This document shows, piece after piece, positions 39,739 through 50,860 of a DNA stretch of 64,000 bases (positions are counted from its first letter, which is position 1; the number at the start of each line of letters is the position of its first letter). A model generated the notes under the pieces. That model was not told where the DNA came from. It made no database searches and saw only the letters and a list, made by a program, of their open reading frames with translations. The DNA is taken from NCBI GenBank assembly GCA_030762935.1, contig CM060895.1, positions 78,872,001 through 78,936,000 on the forward strand, written 5' to 3'. Made by a program: the position numbers and the translations under genes. This DNA comes from Hymenopus coronatus. Its lineage: Eukaryota > Arthropoda > Insecta > Mantodea > Hymenopodidae.

Positions 39739-41295
39739 TTTTACTCTCTCTACACGTACTATGTACATAGTGTATAAAGAAGGTATTGTATTGCACCCAA
39801 AAATTCGGAGTTTTACCGGAAATACATGTTTTCGAACACCCTCAAACAAACAAAAAAATTATTGGGAAAATGTCCATGCGTGTGTTTGTGTGTCTGTGGA
39901 CAGCATAGCAAACATCGTTAAATAACAAACTTGATATTTAAGTTCAGTATCATCCAAGGATGCGATGCGAAGATTTTCCAGAAAATTCCCCCTCCCACAA
40001 CTACCCTTTATATGGAAAAATTTCGAAAATTGTCATTTTCTCAAAAATGTCTCTAACGAGGTTTAACATGTATTTTAAAGATATGCACATGGTATGTTAA
40101 ATTTTCTGGGAATAGCCTCTGAAAACCTCTTTGTTTGGATCAATTTTTCTGAATTTTGTACAATTGGAAAAGCGTAAGAGATAGACAAAAACTTATTGCA
40201 CAAAAAATTTAGATCTCCTTAAAACACACAGTATATGTCATATACATTTTTTCGTGGAGTTGACCGTTTTCGAGATATTCTTTGTTATTGATTTTAGTTT
40301 TAAAATACTTAAACATTTCTCATACGGGAAGTTGTAAACTTCTGGCCATGCATAGAAACGGATTTCAACCACATGGCAACCAGCTTTTAAAAGATTTGAC
40401 TATCACTTTAGACTAGTGTATTACCTTATTTCTCTTCTACTTACAAGGAAGAAAGTAATTAGGAAAGTTTCTGATAATTGTTTATCTCGATTAACATAGA
40501 GTAGAGAGAAGAGTAATGCTACATTCACAATGAGATGCAAGCGCAGACGTAGCATAAGCACAAGAGTTTGGACTCATATTATTTAATGTAAGCATTCACA
40601 TAGAAACACGCAATACACAACGCAATACAGTGCAACGCAAGAGTTTGCAAATTCAAACTTTATCCTTGCGTTGCGTGCAAAGAGGATTAATTTTGTTCTT
40701 TTCCTCTATGCCTGCTTTGTAATATCAGACGATTGCAATGCGAGTTTTTACAGCACCCTCTGTACATACATTCTGATCGTCCATTTGGCTGAATTGCTCA
40801 TTCTGTTCTTTGATTTAATCGATGTACCCACCATCTGTGTCTGGATTTCTTGGCTCTCACAATTCGTAAATATAAAAGAGACAATGCACATTGCATTAAA
40901 AATACAATTTTATAATTTTCTGTAGTCTTCATATAAGCAAAATTTACAATATTTTGGTCAGCTGATAAGGTCACTGCCACGTCAGTTGTGTGTATAATTT
41001 TATACTTATTTGCTTATTATAAAAAATTAAGTTAATTTTCTGATATATATTGTTAGTTATGTTATTAAATTTGAAACTCATGCATTATATTCCCATGTAT
41101 TTATGAATCTAGAAAACCTGGCAAACTTCTTGCGTTGCGCTTACGATTGCATTGAGAATGGTGTCTCCTTGCGTCTACGCTTATGCTACGTTTCGTCTGC
41201 GCTTGCATCTCATTGTGAACGTAGCATAAGCTGTGTAACAGTAATTTGTACAGCGATTTAGAGGAAGTCATGTGAATGGAATGCATTAAACATTT
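39739..41295 (+). repeat. H repeat split by a Harbinger insertion
   Basis: 39739-40516 runs from TTTTTACTCTCTCTACACG and its palindrome to AGTAGAGAGAAGAGTAA. After the 710-base insert it resumes at TAAGCTGTGTAACAG and ends GTCATGTGAATGGAATGCAT at about 41284. Confidence 0.85.
40517..41226 (-). mobile_element. PIF/Harbinger-type non-autonomous element, 710 bp
   Basis: Terminal inverted repeats begin TGCTAC(A/G)TTCACAATGA and continue GATGCAAGCGCAGACG; 33 of the first 34 bases match between the ends, followed by a shared TAGCATAAGC after a 4-base gap. TAA flanks both ends (40514-40516 and 41227-41229) and is the target duplication, because removing one copy restores the H sequence. The - strand frame 40980-40798 has RAKKSRHRWWVHRLNQRTE, like the start of Harbinger transposases (R.WWV.P.N..R). 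The rest of the transposase is deleted. Confidence 0.85.
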
Positions 41296-41794
41296 TTCCT
41301 GGCATTTTAAAATATTTCTGCTGAAGCTGTGTGGCACATTCTCGATCGTTACACGGATAAAGGTGGGCAACATAGACTGTGTACTTTTATAGGTTACACC
41401 GCGTATCGCCTGAAGCATAGTAAGTGCGTGAAAGCTTTTAAACAGGTCCTTTATATGAGCTGTTTACTGCACAGCAAAACATTCAAGTTGCTCAACTCCT
41501 AAAAGGTTTCACCATTGTTCTAGCATGTCCTTTCACTTCTCTTGTGGTATCCATGTTTGCATTTCCAAGCCCCTGTGCCTTAAAGGGCTTGAACCATTAC
41601 CAACTGAAGTCAAGAGTTGCTAAATCGCTGCACATGTAAGCTTGGAAATACTAACCCCCAGGTGATTAACTGCTATTTAATGATTCATTGATGTATGTAG
41701 GTTGGCACAAGTAATTCTAGTGGAAGGGGTATATAGATTTCATCGTCTTAGGAGGGGATTCTAGTGTAAGATGAGTGGAGATTTATAATTCACC
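41296..41794. other. Intergenic, nothing recognised
   Basis: No motif or shared repeat. Confidence 0.4.
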
Positions 41795-42055
41795 ACCACC
41801 ACAACCACTAGGTCACTGATGACTAGTAGTTGATCACCCTTAAACATCAACCACCAGCACCAACACCACCAACACAAACCAACATCACTAACACCACCTA
41901 CACAACCACCATTATCATCACCAACACCACCACTAACACCATTACCTAAACCACCACCAAAATCACCTACACCATCCACCAACACCACCACAACCAACAT
42001 CACATCCTACACCACCATCACCACTCCTACACCGCCACCACCACTAAAGCACTAA
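41795..42055. repeat. Imperfect (CAC/ACC)n tract
   Basis: Almost only A, C and T for 260 bases, built from CACCA/ACCAC units with CAT and TAC variants; strand asymmetry is extreme. The Gly/Val frame on the - strand is a by-product. Confidence 0.85.
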
Positions 42056-42150
42056 CGATTATCTCGATCAGCATAGAGTGGGAAGAAGAAGAATAATTTG
42101 TAAGAAATTGATTTGTTAGCGAAAGTCATGTAAATGTAACGCATCAATAA
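42052..42150 (+). repeat. H repeat 3' end fragment
   Basis: ATTATCTCGATCAGCATAGA, AAGAATAATTTG and GAAAGTCATGTAAATGTAAC follow directly on the CAC tract. Confidence 0.65.
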
Positions 42151-42287
42151 AATTGTATATATTGTATTTCTTCTTAACTCATATGATTCTAATCCTAAAA
42201 CTCTTGTATCAGCTTCAAGCTCTGAATGTGGAGTGCTGCTTGTTCCCAAACATGAGGATTTTTTTGGCAGTTTAATGGTCGCTTTTA

Positions 42288-42476
42288 GTACAAATGGCAC
42301 CGCAAGCGATGACACTAATGATACATGGAATGGAGATGGAGCACCGGTGGAATGCAATGGTTGGGGAAACCGGAGAACCCGGAGAAAACCAGCCCCTGCG
42401 CCGCTTTGTCCACCACAAATCCCACGTGCGGTCGCTTGCGATCGAACCCGGCCGTCTAGGATTTAAGAAGGATTCA
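42288..42476 (-). mobile_element. SINE S2 copy, 5' part degraded
   Basis: Reverse complement: CGGGTTCGATCGCAAGCGAC (B box), GTGGGATTTGTGGTGG, a 20-base insertion, GTTTTCTCCGGGTTCTCCGG, TTTCC, then GCATTCCACCGGTGCTCCAT and AGTGTCATCGCTTGCG, in the same order as 57440-57668. Confidence 0.78.
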
Positions 42477-42604
42477 TTCAGCATCATGAGGAAATTGAGG
42501 AGCTCACACATGTAGCCATCTTGCCTTGTAAAGCTAACATATTTTCAGCTGAGGGATGTATTATGCTGACTCCATCTCCTTCTCATATGGATTGGATGGT
42601 CGTC

Positions 42605-43350
42605 CAACTCTTTTTACTCTCTCTAGCACACTTGTACAGTGTACTTAATACACAGAGAAGGTATTGTATTCTACCCAAAATGCGATACAGAGGTTTCACG
42701 GAAATATATACTTTGAGGACCCCGATTCCAAAAATAATTTTTAGAAAAAGGTCAGTGTATGTATGTGCCTGTGGACAGCATAAATCAAAAACTAAAAGTC
42801 GTTTACATGCCAAACAAGAATTCGAAGATTTTCATGAAAATTCTCCACCCTAAAGCTACCCTTTACATGGAAGATTTTTCGAAATTTTCGATTTCTGAAA
42901 AATAGCTCTAGCGATGTTGATTAAAATCCCATATATTTAATATATTTACAAAAAAATTATATCTTGTATTCTCTAGGAATAGCGTCTGAAGGCCTCTTCA
43001 TTCTTGACGACTTTACACAATTTATATCTATACATTTGTTCGTAGAATTAACGATTTCCCAGATAATGTTTTTCATTTGTTTAAATTTAAATTACTTAAA
43101 CTTTTATCAAGCAGAAGTCATTTTTCGTATCAGCACTCTTTTGTTTTATGGCTGACATTTCCAAAGCGAACCGAATTTTAAATGTTTCCTATAGCTAGAG
43201 CTTTCAAACGATTTAAAATTACTTTAATCCCCTTACTTATAAGGTCCTAACTATTACGGCAGTATCTTCTAATGTTTATCTTAATTTGTATGAAATAGTT
43301 TGTTACATAAAGGTAGGGAAAGTCTTGTGAATGTAACATAGCAGATATTT
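42605..43350 (+). repeat. H repeat, internally shortened
   Basis: TTTTTACTCTCTCTAGCACA start, GAGAAGGTATTGTATTCTAC, main blocks, 3' hairpin CTTGTGAATGTAACATAG at about 43325. About 70 bases missing near 43030. Confidence 0.8.
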
Positions 43351-43466
43351 TTATTGTATGAAGGGATATCTGCACATAAAATTTCAGTACTATCAGGCCA
43401 CCTGGTGTGGTTTATAAAGCCACCTGCGCAACCCGGATAATCTAACAATGGATACTGCTATGAAAT

Positions 43467-43545
43467 TTATTTATTTATTTGTACTAAGCTCCCAGACTGT
43501 TGTCTTGCCATATTCCTAACCAAGTTTTCCTTACAATCTAGCACA
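43467..43545 (-). mobile_element. Possible LINE 3' tail
   Basis: On the - strand GGCAAGACAACAG, then GGGAGCTTAGTACAAATAAA and TAAATAAA, resembles the 3' end of the LINE at 37200-37250 (AGCTAATAAATAAATA). Confidence 0.3.
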
Positions 43546-43574
43546 TTTATTTTACTCATAAAGATAATGATTAT

Positions 43575-43584
43575 GATGATGATG

Positions 43585-43618
<34 letters not shown>
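43575..43618. repeat. (ATG)n/(AAT)n microsatellite
   Basis: GATGATGATGAT passing into about 11 AAT units. Confidence 0.9.
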
Positions 43619-43619
<1 letters not shown>

Positions 43620-43709
43620 GTGTACAGCAGTCATGCTCAACATTTCTTGAAACAAGCTATAAACTTATGTTTCATCTACTTCTCTTTTTGCGGACCACAT
43701 CCATTTCTT

Positions 43710-44557
43710 TTTTATTTCTCTAATCGTACTATATACATAGTGTAAAGAGAAGATTTTCCACTCCACCTAAAAACTCGATACGGAAATTTCACCGGAATGT
43801 TTCAGGGTCCCCAGTATAAAAAAAAATATTTTTCAGAAAAAGGTCCGTGTGTGTCCGTGTTTCTGTGAACACGACAACTCAAAAACGAAAAGTCGGTAAA
43901 ATACCAAACTTAGTATTTAAGCTCAGTATCATCCAGGAATGCGACACGAAGATTTTGAGAAAAATCTCCCCACCCCAACTACCCTATATATAGAACATTT
44001 TTCGAAAATTTTGATTTTCTCAAAAATGGCCGAAACGATTTTGATTAGATTATCGTATATTAAAGATATTTACCTGACAAATATAATGTATATCTTGAAT
44101 TTTCTGGGAATAGCCTCTGAAGACTACTTTATTCTGGGAGAATTTTACGGAATTTGCATAACTACTAAACCATAAGAGATGGACAAAAAATTACCACACA
44201 AAAATATAGAGCATGTTGAAACACACAATTTTTATGTACATTTTTCGCAGAGTTACTCGTTTTTAATTTATTCTTTGTTTTTGATTTCACATTTAAAAAA
44301 CGTTATTTTCTCAAACAGGAATTGTTCAACTCCTGTCCATACAAACAAAGGATCTTCAGTCACATAGCAACCAGCTTTTGACTATCACTTTAACCTATGG
44401 TACTCCCTAATTTCGCTTCTACTTACAAGAAAGCAAGTAATAAGACTATTTCTGCTAATGTTTCCCAATTAGCAGGAAGTAAATAGAGGCAGAAGCTTTT
44501 TTAACAATAATTTGTTGCTGAGATGTAGAGAAAGTCATGTGAATGGAACACATCAGG
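43710..44557 (+). repeat. H repeat, full length
   Basis: TTTCTCTAATCGTACTATAT palindrome region, GTCCGTGTGTGTCCGTGTTT core, GTAGAGAAAGTCATGTGAAT and GGAACACATCAGG. One of the best complete copies. Confidence 0.88.
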
Positions 44558-45462
44558 TTTTTTACTTTAGCCAAATACTCACCTACCTTTTTGCTATCCT
44601 TACTAAAAAGTTCGATTAAGGCTATCTTTCTGTCCATTTTAGCCATTTAGCATTTATACACTGTTTCCTCCAAAACTCTGTCCTTATACAGTAAAAAACA
44701 ATGTGTTCTGCTATGCTGCAGTATATATGTATGTTTGTGTGTGTGTGTGCGCGCCCGCGTGTGCTGTGTCCCGCGAGTTGTGTTGTCATCCACAGAACGC
44801 CACACGACATAAAAATCCATATTGTCACCGCTCTATGAAAATTTAATTTCCATCCGGAATGAATGTTGTAGATATAAGAATCTCAAGCAGATTGTTCTTT
44901 ACAAGAATGTTCCATGTACTTTTACTGGGTTACCCCACAATCAGAATTTGTGCTTTACGACGGAAAAATGCTATCCTCCAATAGGCACGCTGCTCAAGAT
45001 GGAAAGAGACCGGAGGGCGAGGGAATGATGCTGAAAGAAATAAAACCTTCCTTCACCGTAAATTGCCAATAAAAAGTCCCGGAACTTCCATTCAGCTAAC
45101 TGCAGCGAACAAAATTTAATATCTTGAATATGTGACTAGCATTATTGAGTTATTCCGCTAGGTAAATCCAAATAAAACATATACAAATGTATAAACCTCC
45201 CCAGGGAGGGAAATGTTTTGTGCTTGAAAGAAAAATGTACAAATAAATGCATGAATTTTAAGGTCCGAAAATTCTACAAGTACTTACGATTCGGTTCCTG
45301 CAAGTGTGTGCGTGAGAGCGCCTATGTGCCATTATATATGCTGAGCATTGGGGAGGAGAAAAGGAGGCAGAGAGGAAATTGGATTCAGTTTTGGGTTGAC
45401 GTCACAAAAAGGAAGCAAAGAGCTGTGGCGGAAGCGCGCGCGCGCTCACATGCACATACAAG
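44558..45462. other. Intergenic, unclassified
   Basis: (GT)n with GCGCGC near 44735-44762 and a GCGCGCGCGC run at about 45436. Short frames only. Confidence 0.4.
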
Positions 45463-45633
45463 CATACACGCGATGTCAGTACACGGTATGAATAAAACAC
45501 TCAGACCCGTGTCCGCACGGCTTTGAGCTGAAATCAGGTGAAGAAATAAGGAGGAAGTTTGTATCTGACGTGGAAACGCGGTAGCAAAGCAGGTCAAATC
45601 AGTTCTTCGATTTGAAGCCTACTTCCCATTTCA
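45463..45633 (+). repeat. 171-base direct repeat, left copy
   Basis: CATACACGCGATGTCAGTAC through AAGCCTACTTCCCATTTCA. 97% identical (5 differences) to 46587-46757. Confidence 0.9.
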
Positions 45634-45644
45634 CCAATCCAGAT

Positions 45645-45905
45645 GTCCTCTGTGGTCCAGTGGTAACTTGCCATCGTCTGGTTCTCAAGGTCGCGTACTC
45701 AAATGCGGACTCAAAAAATCCTTAGCATTCCTTCCTTCGGCAGCGAACTAAAGCCGGTGGTCCCATGTCGTAGATTTACATAACGTAAAATAAGCTCAAG
45801 TTTGATTAAAAAAATAGCCTCTGAACAAAATGTAGCAGTGTTTCACGCCCAATATAGAACGGGACGCTGAGAACCGCAGCAGTTAAAGAACGTCCATAAA
45901 TACAA
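45645..45905 (+). mobile_element. SINE S1 copy
   Basis: CCTCTGTGGTCCAGTGGTAA (A box), AAAAATCCTTAGCATTCCTT, GTCGTAGATTTACATAACG, AATATAGAACGGGACGCTGA, GAACGTCCATAAATAC. The B box is degraded (GCGTACTCAAATGC). Confidence 0.82.
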
Positions 45906-45929
45906 CTCAGTTTAATGTAACTTAATTCA

Positions 45930-46188
45930 GGTGTTTTGTCAGAGACTGGCATTATGGAGATTAGAGTTCGATTCCCGCTGTAGACCTCACGAATGCTGTG
46001 CAGGTTTTTTCGTTTCCTCAAACTCCAGTTCCTTTATTTCATCTTCAGTTCATTCCACCTGATCTCTTTAAAGGTTATAACTGTCGATGTGACTGCAGTG
46101 GTAGCGAACCTCGTGCTAGTGAGTATGCTTTGGAAATATAACTCTCGATGGTGGGGTGGTGCTGGTGACGTCTGTATAACAGGGAGAG
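45930..46188 (+). mobile_element. SINE SB copy with head
   Basis: GACTGGCATTATGGAGATTA, B box GAGTTCGATTCCCGC, AGTTCCTTTATTTCATCTTC, GTTATAACTGTCGATGTGAC, GGAAATATAACTCTCGATGG. Confidence 0.72.
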
Positions 46189-46189
46189 A

Positions 46190-46385
46190 CTTTTTTCTTT
46201 CTTTCTTTTCAATTTCCCTTGCGATTCTGGTCTTTTCATATTCGATTGTCGTTTTTGCTTTCAGATAGACATATCTATACACATTTACAAGAACACAAAT
46301 ACCCATGTCCAAGACAGGACCCGCGATCGCCGACGCCTGTGCTACGAAGCACAAATAGCCAAGGGGACCTGCTAATCAGGGACGC
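46190..46385 (-). mobile_element. SINE SC copy
   Basis: Reverse complement: tRNA-like GGCGATCGCGGGTCCTGTCT, TGGACATGGGTATTTGTGTT, CTTGTAAATGTGTATAG, then a purine-rich tail (GAAAGAAAGAAAAAAG). Confidence 0.65.
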
Positions 46386-46586
46386 GGGCTCCTAGCGCTC
46401 CCCGTGACAAGGTGCAGAACTGATTGGACTATGTTAGGATGGCTCTTTTCTCGTGGTCGGTTTCAGCTACTCTTTGGACACTACCATGTTCCTCTATCTT
46501 CCTGGGATCTCACGCACAATAAACCTTGGTGGGTGCAGTGTGGAACCCAATCCAGAATCTCACACATATACACACAGGCTACCAAA

Positions 46587-46757
46587 CATACACGCGATGT
46601 CAGTACACGGTATGAATAAAACACTCAGACTCGTGTCCGCATGGCTTTGAGCTGAAATCAGGTGAAGAAATAAGGAGGAAGTTTGTATCTGACGTGGAAA
46701 CGCAGTAGCAAAGCAGGTCAAACCAGTTCTTCGATTTGAAGCCTACCTCCCATTTCA
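46587..46757 (+). repeat. 171-base direct repeat, right copy
   Basis: Offset from the left copy is exactly 1124. Identity ends sharply on both sides. Between the copies lie SINEs S1, SB and SC. Confidence 0.9.
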
Positions 46758-46784
46758 ATATTTCAGATGACTCAGGGTTTAGCC

Positions 46785-47217
46785 TGCGACTGGCATTCTG
46801 GAGGTCGTGGGTTCGACTCTCGCGGACGACGTCTCTGACCCGTGGAATTTTCGGGTTATCAGGTGAATACTGAGGAGATTTCTTCATTCCCTCGAACTTC
46901 CTGTCCTTTCATTTTATCTGCACTTCATTCCACTCGGTCTCTTTCAGGGTTGTAAGTGTTGATGTGACGTCCCTCCATGGTGGTGAATGAACTCCTGAAA
47001 TACAGCTCTCGGCTGCAGGATATCGTTGAAGTCGTGTGTAGAACCTAGGCAGTTCATTGAGACCCCGGGCGTGGGCTACTAGGTTCTCCAATTTGAGATA
47101 AGCCACAGTAGCTCTTTCCTTGCGGATGGTTTGGGCTGCCCGTTGGACACAGTCACGTCGTTCTAACCTTCTGAGGTCTAACGTACAATGAGTTATGGTG
47201 GCTGCAGTGTAGACCAC
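46785..47217 (+). mobile_element. SINE SB, longest copy
   Basis: Head TTTAGCCTGCGACTGGCATT, B box GTGGGTTCGACTCTCG (about 46808), then TTCGGGTTATCAGGTGAATA, CTTCCTGTCCTTTCATTTTA, TTTCAGGGTTGTAAGTGTTG, GAAATACAGCTCTCGGCTGC and GTTGAAGTCGTGTG. The last 150 bases are found only in this copy. Confidence 0.72.
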
Positions 47218-47471
47218 CTACCGTTTCAAGGCGGGCGTTGATTACTGCTCTGCCAAGCATCGTATTTTCTTCCATTTCCTATACAAGTGAGAGAATTTCT
47301 AATGACACATTTACAAATCAGGCACTCGTGGAGGGAAAACTTTTCAATTTACTCCGAACTGTAGAGCTACAAGCCAAAACTCTTCCAGAAAACTGTGAAG
47401 AATCCACTAATAACATCCAATCAGCTAAATGGGAAATTGCCAGGGAAATAGATAGGCATATATTATAGAAA

Positions 47472-48125
47472 ACACTGATGTGTTTCATTCACATGACTAT
47501 CTCTACAAATCCGACAGCAAATTACTCCTTCATCTCAACTTCAAGTTAATCGACATAATCAATAGCAAGAATGGTTTTTAGTTCCTTCTAAGTGCAAGAG
47601 AAATAAGGAACACACCAGGCTAAAGCGTTAGTCAGCCTGTCTCTATGTGATGCAGTTGAAAATCACTGCTCTTTGTATGACTAGAAAGTAATATAGTGAA
47701 CAAAGATTTCCCATTTGAGAAAAGTCAAGGTATTTGACATTTTAAAACCAATAACAAGGAATATATCGGAAATAATTAGCTCTACAAAAAGCGTATATGA
47801 CATAAATTGTGTTTTTTAACGAGATCTACATGTTTTTGTGTACAAAGTTCTCGTCTTCTCTTACGGCTTATCAGTGAGGCAAAAGTCATACACAAAGTAG
47901 AGCATTTCAGAGGCTATTCCTAGGGAAGTCAAGATATATAATTTAATTTTTGTGTAAATGTCTTTAATATAGGGAACTGTAATCAAAATTGCTAGAGCAA
48001 TTCTTGAGAAAATCAAAATTTTGGAAAATTATTTCACGTAAAGCGTTGTTCAGGATGGTGGGATTGTCTTCCTTTTGTATCCTTGGAAGATCCTGAACTT
48101 GAACACCTAGTTTGGCAAACTCTGC
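47472..48125 (-). repeat. H repeat, 5' third missing
   Basis: GATGTGTTTCATTCACATGA start; ends at the AACACCTAGTTTGGCAAACT block. Confidence 0.8.
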
Positions 48126-48446
48126 CTAATCATCGTTATTATTCCAATCATCATATTATTTTATCTTCTTGACCTTATGACATAAGCAATCAAGTCCTGT
48201 TCTGCAGTCAGGTCATCTACGCATTAGTTTAAACAGATTTCCATCCTTTAGAATTATATTTCAGTCTTTTTTCTGACTACTGCCATGTGCTCTATCGATG
48301 TGTTCTTTCCAATATTATTTAAGATCCTTTGATCAATTATTCAGATCTAATTTCTTCTCTTATCTTTTTATTTGCTGTATGACGTACTTTGTGCATAACC
48401 TATACATGCAATAAAGTTCTTTTCTTAAACCTGCATTTATTTAATT
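48126..48446. other. Intergenic, nothing recognised
   Basis: No motif. Confidence 0.4.
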
Positions 48447-48447
48447 T

Positions 48448-48690
48448 TTACCTTCTCTGCTACGTATAGTAGGTAGAGATCCTACTGTTTTCCATCCAAA
48501 ACCGATATCAAGATTTCACTATAAATACCTAGAAATCCAAAAAAAAAAGTATTTACATAAAAAGTCCGGATTTATGTATGTTTGTCCAAAAAATTGTCAT
48601 TTAAATTTTATATCTCCCAAGAATTTTACATGAACATTTTCAGGAAAATTTCATCTAAACTACGTGGAAAATTCTTTGAAACTTTGATTG
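48448..48690 (+). repeat. H repeat 5' fragment, diverged
   Basis: TTTACCTTCTCTGCTACGTA, TAGGTAGAGATCCTACTG, ATATCAAGATTTCACTATAA, then ACGTGGAAAATTCTTTGAAA. Confidence 0.6.
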
Positions 48691-48768
48691 TATCGACATT
48701 AGATACAATTGTCTCGTACACAGTTCCACAATGTTTTAAATATAATTAATAAAACAAATTATATACAA

Positions 48769-48796
48769 CTAAAATACTTAAGCTATAAAAAGTGGC
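48769..48796 (+). repeat. 28-base direct repeat, left
   Basis: CTAAAATACTTAAGCTATAA continuing AAAGTGGC, identical to 49470-49497. Confidence 0.85.
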
Positions 48797-48987
48797 TTTC
48801 ATGGCCGAAGTCGACCGGTATACTGTAATGTTAAAATAGTAGAGATATTCTACCAACCCTGATGTCATATGGATTGTCTACTCCAACAAAGTAGAAAATG
48901 ATTTGGGAACACAATAACGTTTTAGGAACTTCAACAAAACAAAAATATGTTCTAGGCGACATTGTAATATAAACGTAGTTATGAGTC

Positions 48988-48989
48988 AA

Positions 48990-49047
<58 letters not shown>
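48988..49047. repeat. (AAT)n microsatellite
   Basis: About 19 perfect units. Confidence 0.95.
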
Positions 49048-49469
49048 GTTTATTCCGTCATGAACAAGCTCAGGCAATAGACATTACGAAAATGCATTAT
49101 ATATATTTATCTTTTGTGGTTTGTGGGGGAGCATTAGTTTTGTGAATGTTGGTATCAATAATTCGAACTCATTAAAATAATTGTTTTAATTCATTTGGTT
49201 TATCGCACATTAGTCTTAAATCTATTATTATCTTCATATTTAAAAATTCTTCAAGAAAAGAAAATGGATTTTGTGATAACCATTTGTATAACCTAGAATT
49301 AAAACTTCTTATATTAGTTTGCCTTAAATGAATAGATAATATAAATATAAGTAACTTTTTCTTCCGCTTAAACTTGCAAAGGTATATCAATATAGATAAT
49401 TACCTTTTCTCGTCTCATGTTCATGATTATTATTTCTTAATAAGTATTTATACTTGTGAATTAAAACAT

Positions 49470-49497
49470 CTAAAATACTTAAGCTATAAAAAGTGGC
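49470..49497 (+). repeat. 28-base direct repeat, right
   Basis: Exact copy 701 bases from the left one; the DNA between includes an (AAT)n tract. Confidence 0.85.
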
Positions 49498-50299
49498 CTG
49501 CATGACGCTTTTTCATGATAGTTTTTGATTATTCGCATAAACTTATTTTTCAGTAATAAAATATCTTAGTTCCTTTACGCTTCTTTAAAATTCTCAAAGC
49601 TTTACTTGCTTAAATATATAAATACGAAATATCGTGTGAACCTTTCTTACAATGTATCACAACTTAAATTGTACCAAGGAAGGAAAATGTTGCAATAACT
49701 CCTCCTAATATAATATAATATATTATAATTTAAATATGACTTAGGTTTACGAGGAAATAGAATGTATCATTCTGGTTGAATATACTGGTGTTACAAATTG
49801 ATTAGTAGAGATGAAATTACCTGGATATCCTATTTTATAACATTTTAATCTGGTTGAAATATTTAGATTCATTAACGAAAAGGGCATAGGTAAAATAAGT
49901 TCAACATTGTGTAAATAAATAGCAAGGCTATTCCATTTGAGCCACCATAAAGGAAACAAAAGAAAATATTTAGTAGCAGAATAAGGTTAATACTAGTAAG
50001 TTAGAACCAGTGTTACGTAAGCAAGGACGTATCTGCGATCTTCAGTTGGTGATAAAATGAAGCTTGTACAACAGACCCATAATGAGAACGGAACGATGTT
50101 GTGGTTTTAAACGTTTAAGTAGAAACATAATTTTTAATGATAATTGAATTTTCTGGAAGGCAAACAACCATAAGCGTAGATTGCTTCATACAACAGCAGT
50201 GTATAAATCGTGTACAGAGAACTCCAATCCTCAAAAAAAGAAGAAAAAAAAAACTACTGTAAGTTACCAAACAGCTAACAAAAAAGTCCCTAACATCCT
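49498..50299. other. Intergenic, nothing recognised
   Basis: AT-rich, short frames only. Confidence 0.4.
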
Positions 50300-50860
50300 A
50301 CTTTTTACTTTCTCTACCAGTTCAATGTTTATGTTTAGCACATATGTAGAGAATATACTATATTCTCACCAAAAATTCGATACCGAAAATACAAGATGTT
50401 AGAACCCCTGAATTTAAAAACAAAAGCCAGTTTGTGTGTACGTGTGTTTGTGGGAGGGCACCATAACTCAAAAACAAAAGTCGGTTAAAAACCAAAGTTA
50501 GTATTTCCAAAATACTGAAGACAAGAACTTTTGAGAAAAATTCCTTCACTCAAAACTGCCATTGCATGGAAGTTTTTATGGAATGTTCGGTTTTCTCTAA
50601 AATGCCTAACTATTTATATCTAGTTCTATATATTAAATGTATATCCTGAATTTACTGATAATAAACTCTGAAGCTATCTTTAGTTTGGTTGACTTTTCAT
50701 AACTGGGAAATTATAAGAAATTGACACAAGCTTACTACATATGAATAAAATGCCGCAAATTATGTCAAATACACTTTTTGTCAAGTTAGCCACAAAATCG
50801 TTTTAATTTTAAAACACACACGGCATATGATTTATTAGGTATAAAAAAAGCAACTTTGAC
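50300..50860 (+). repeat. H repeat, 3' truncated
   Basis: CTTTTTACTTTCTCTACCAG start, ACCAAAAATTCGATACCG, GTGTGTACGTGTGTTTGTGG core; fades after the TTTTAATTTTAAAACACAC block. Confidence 0.75.

Noticed and set aside
45463..46757. LTR retrotransposon
   Set aside because: No primer-binding site, polypurine tract, gag or pol between the repeats; the identity extends beyond the possible TG start.
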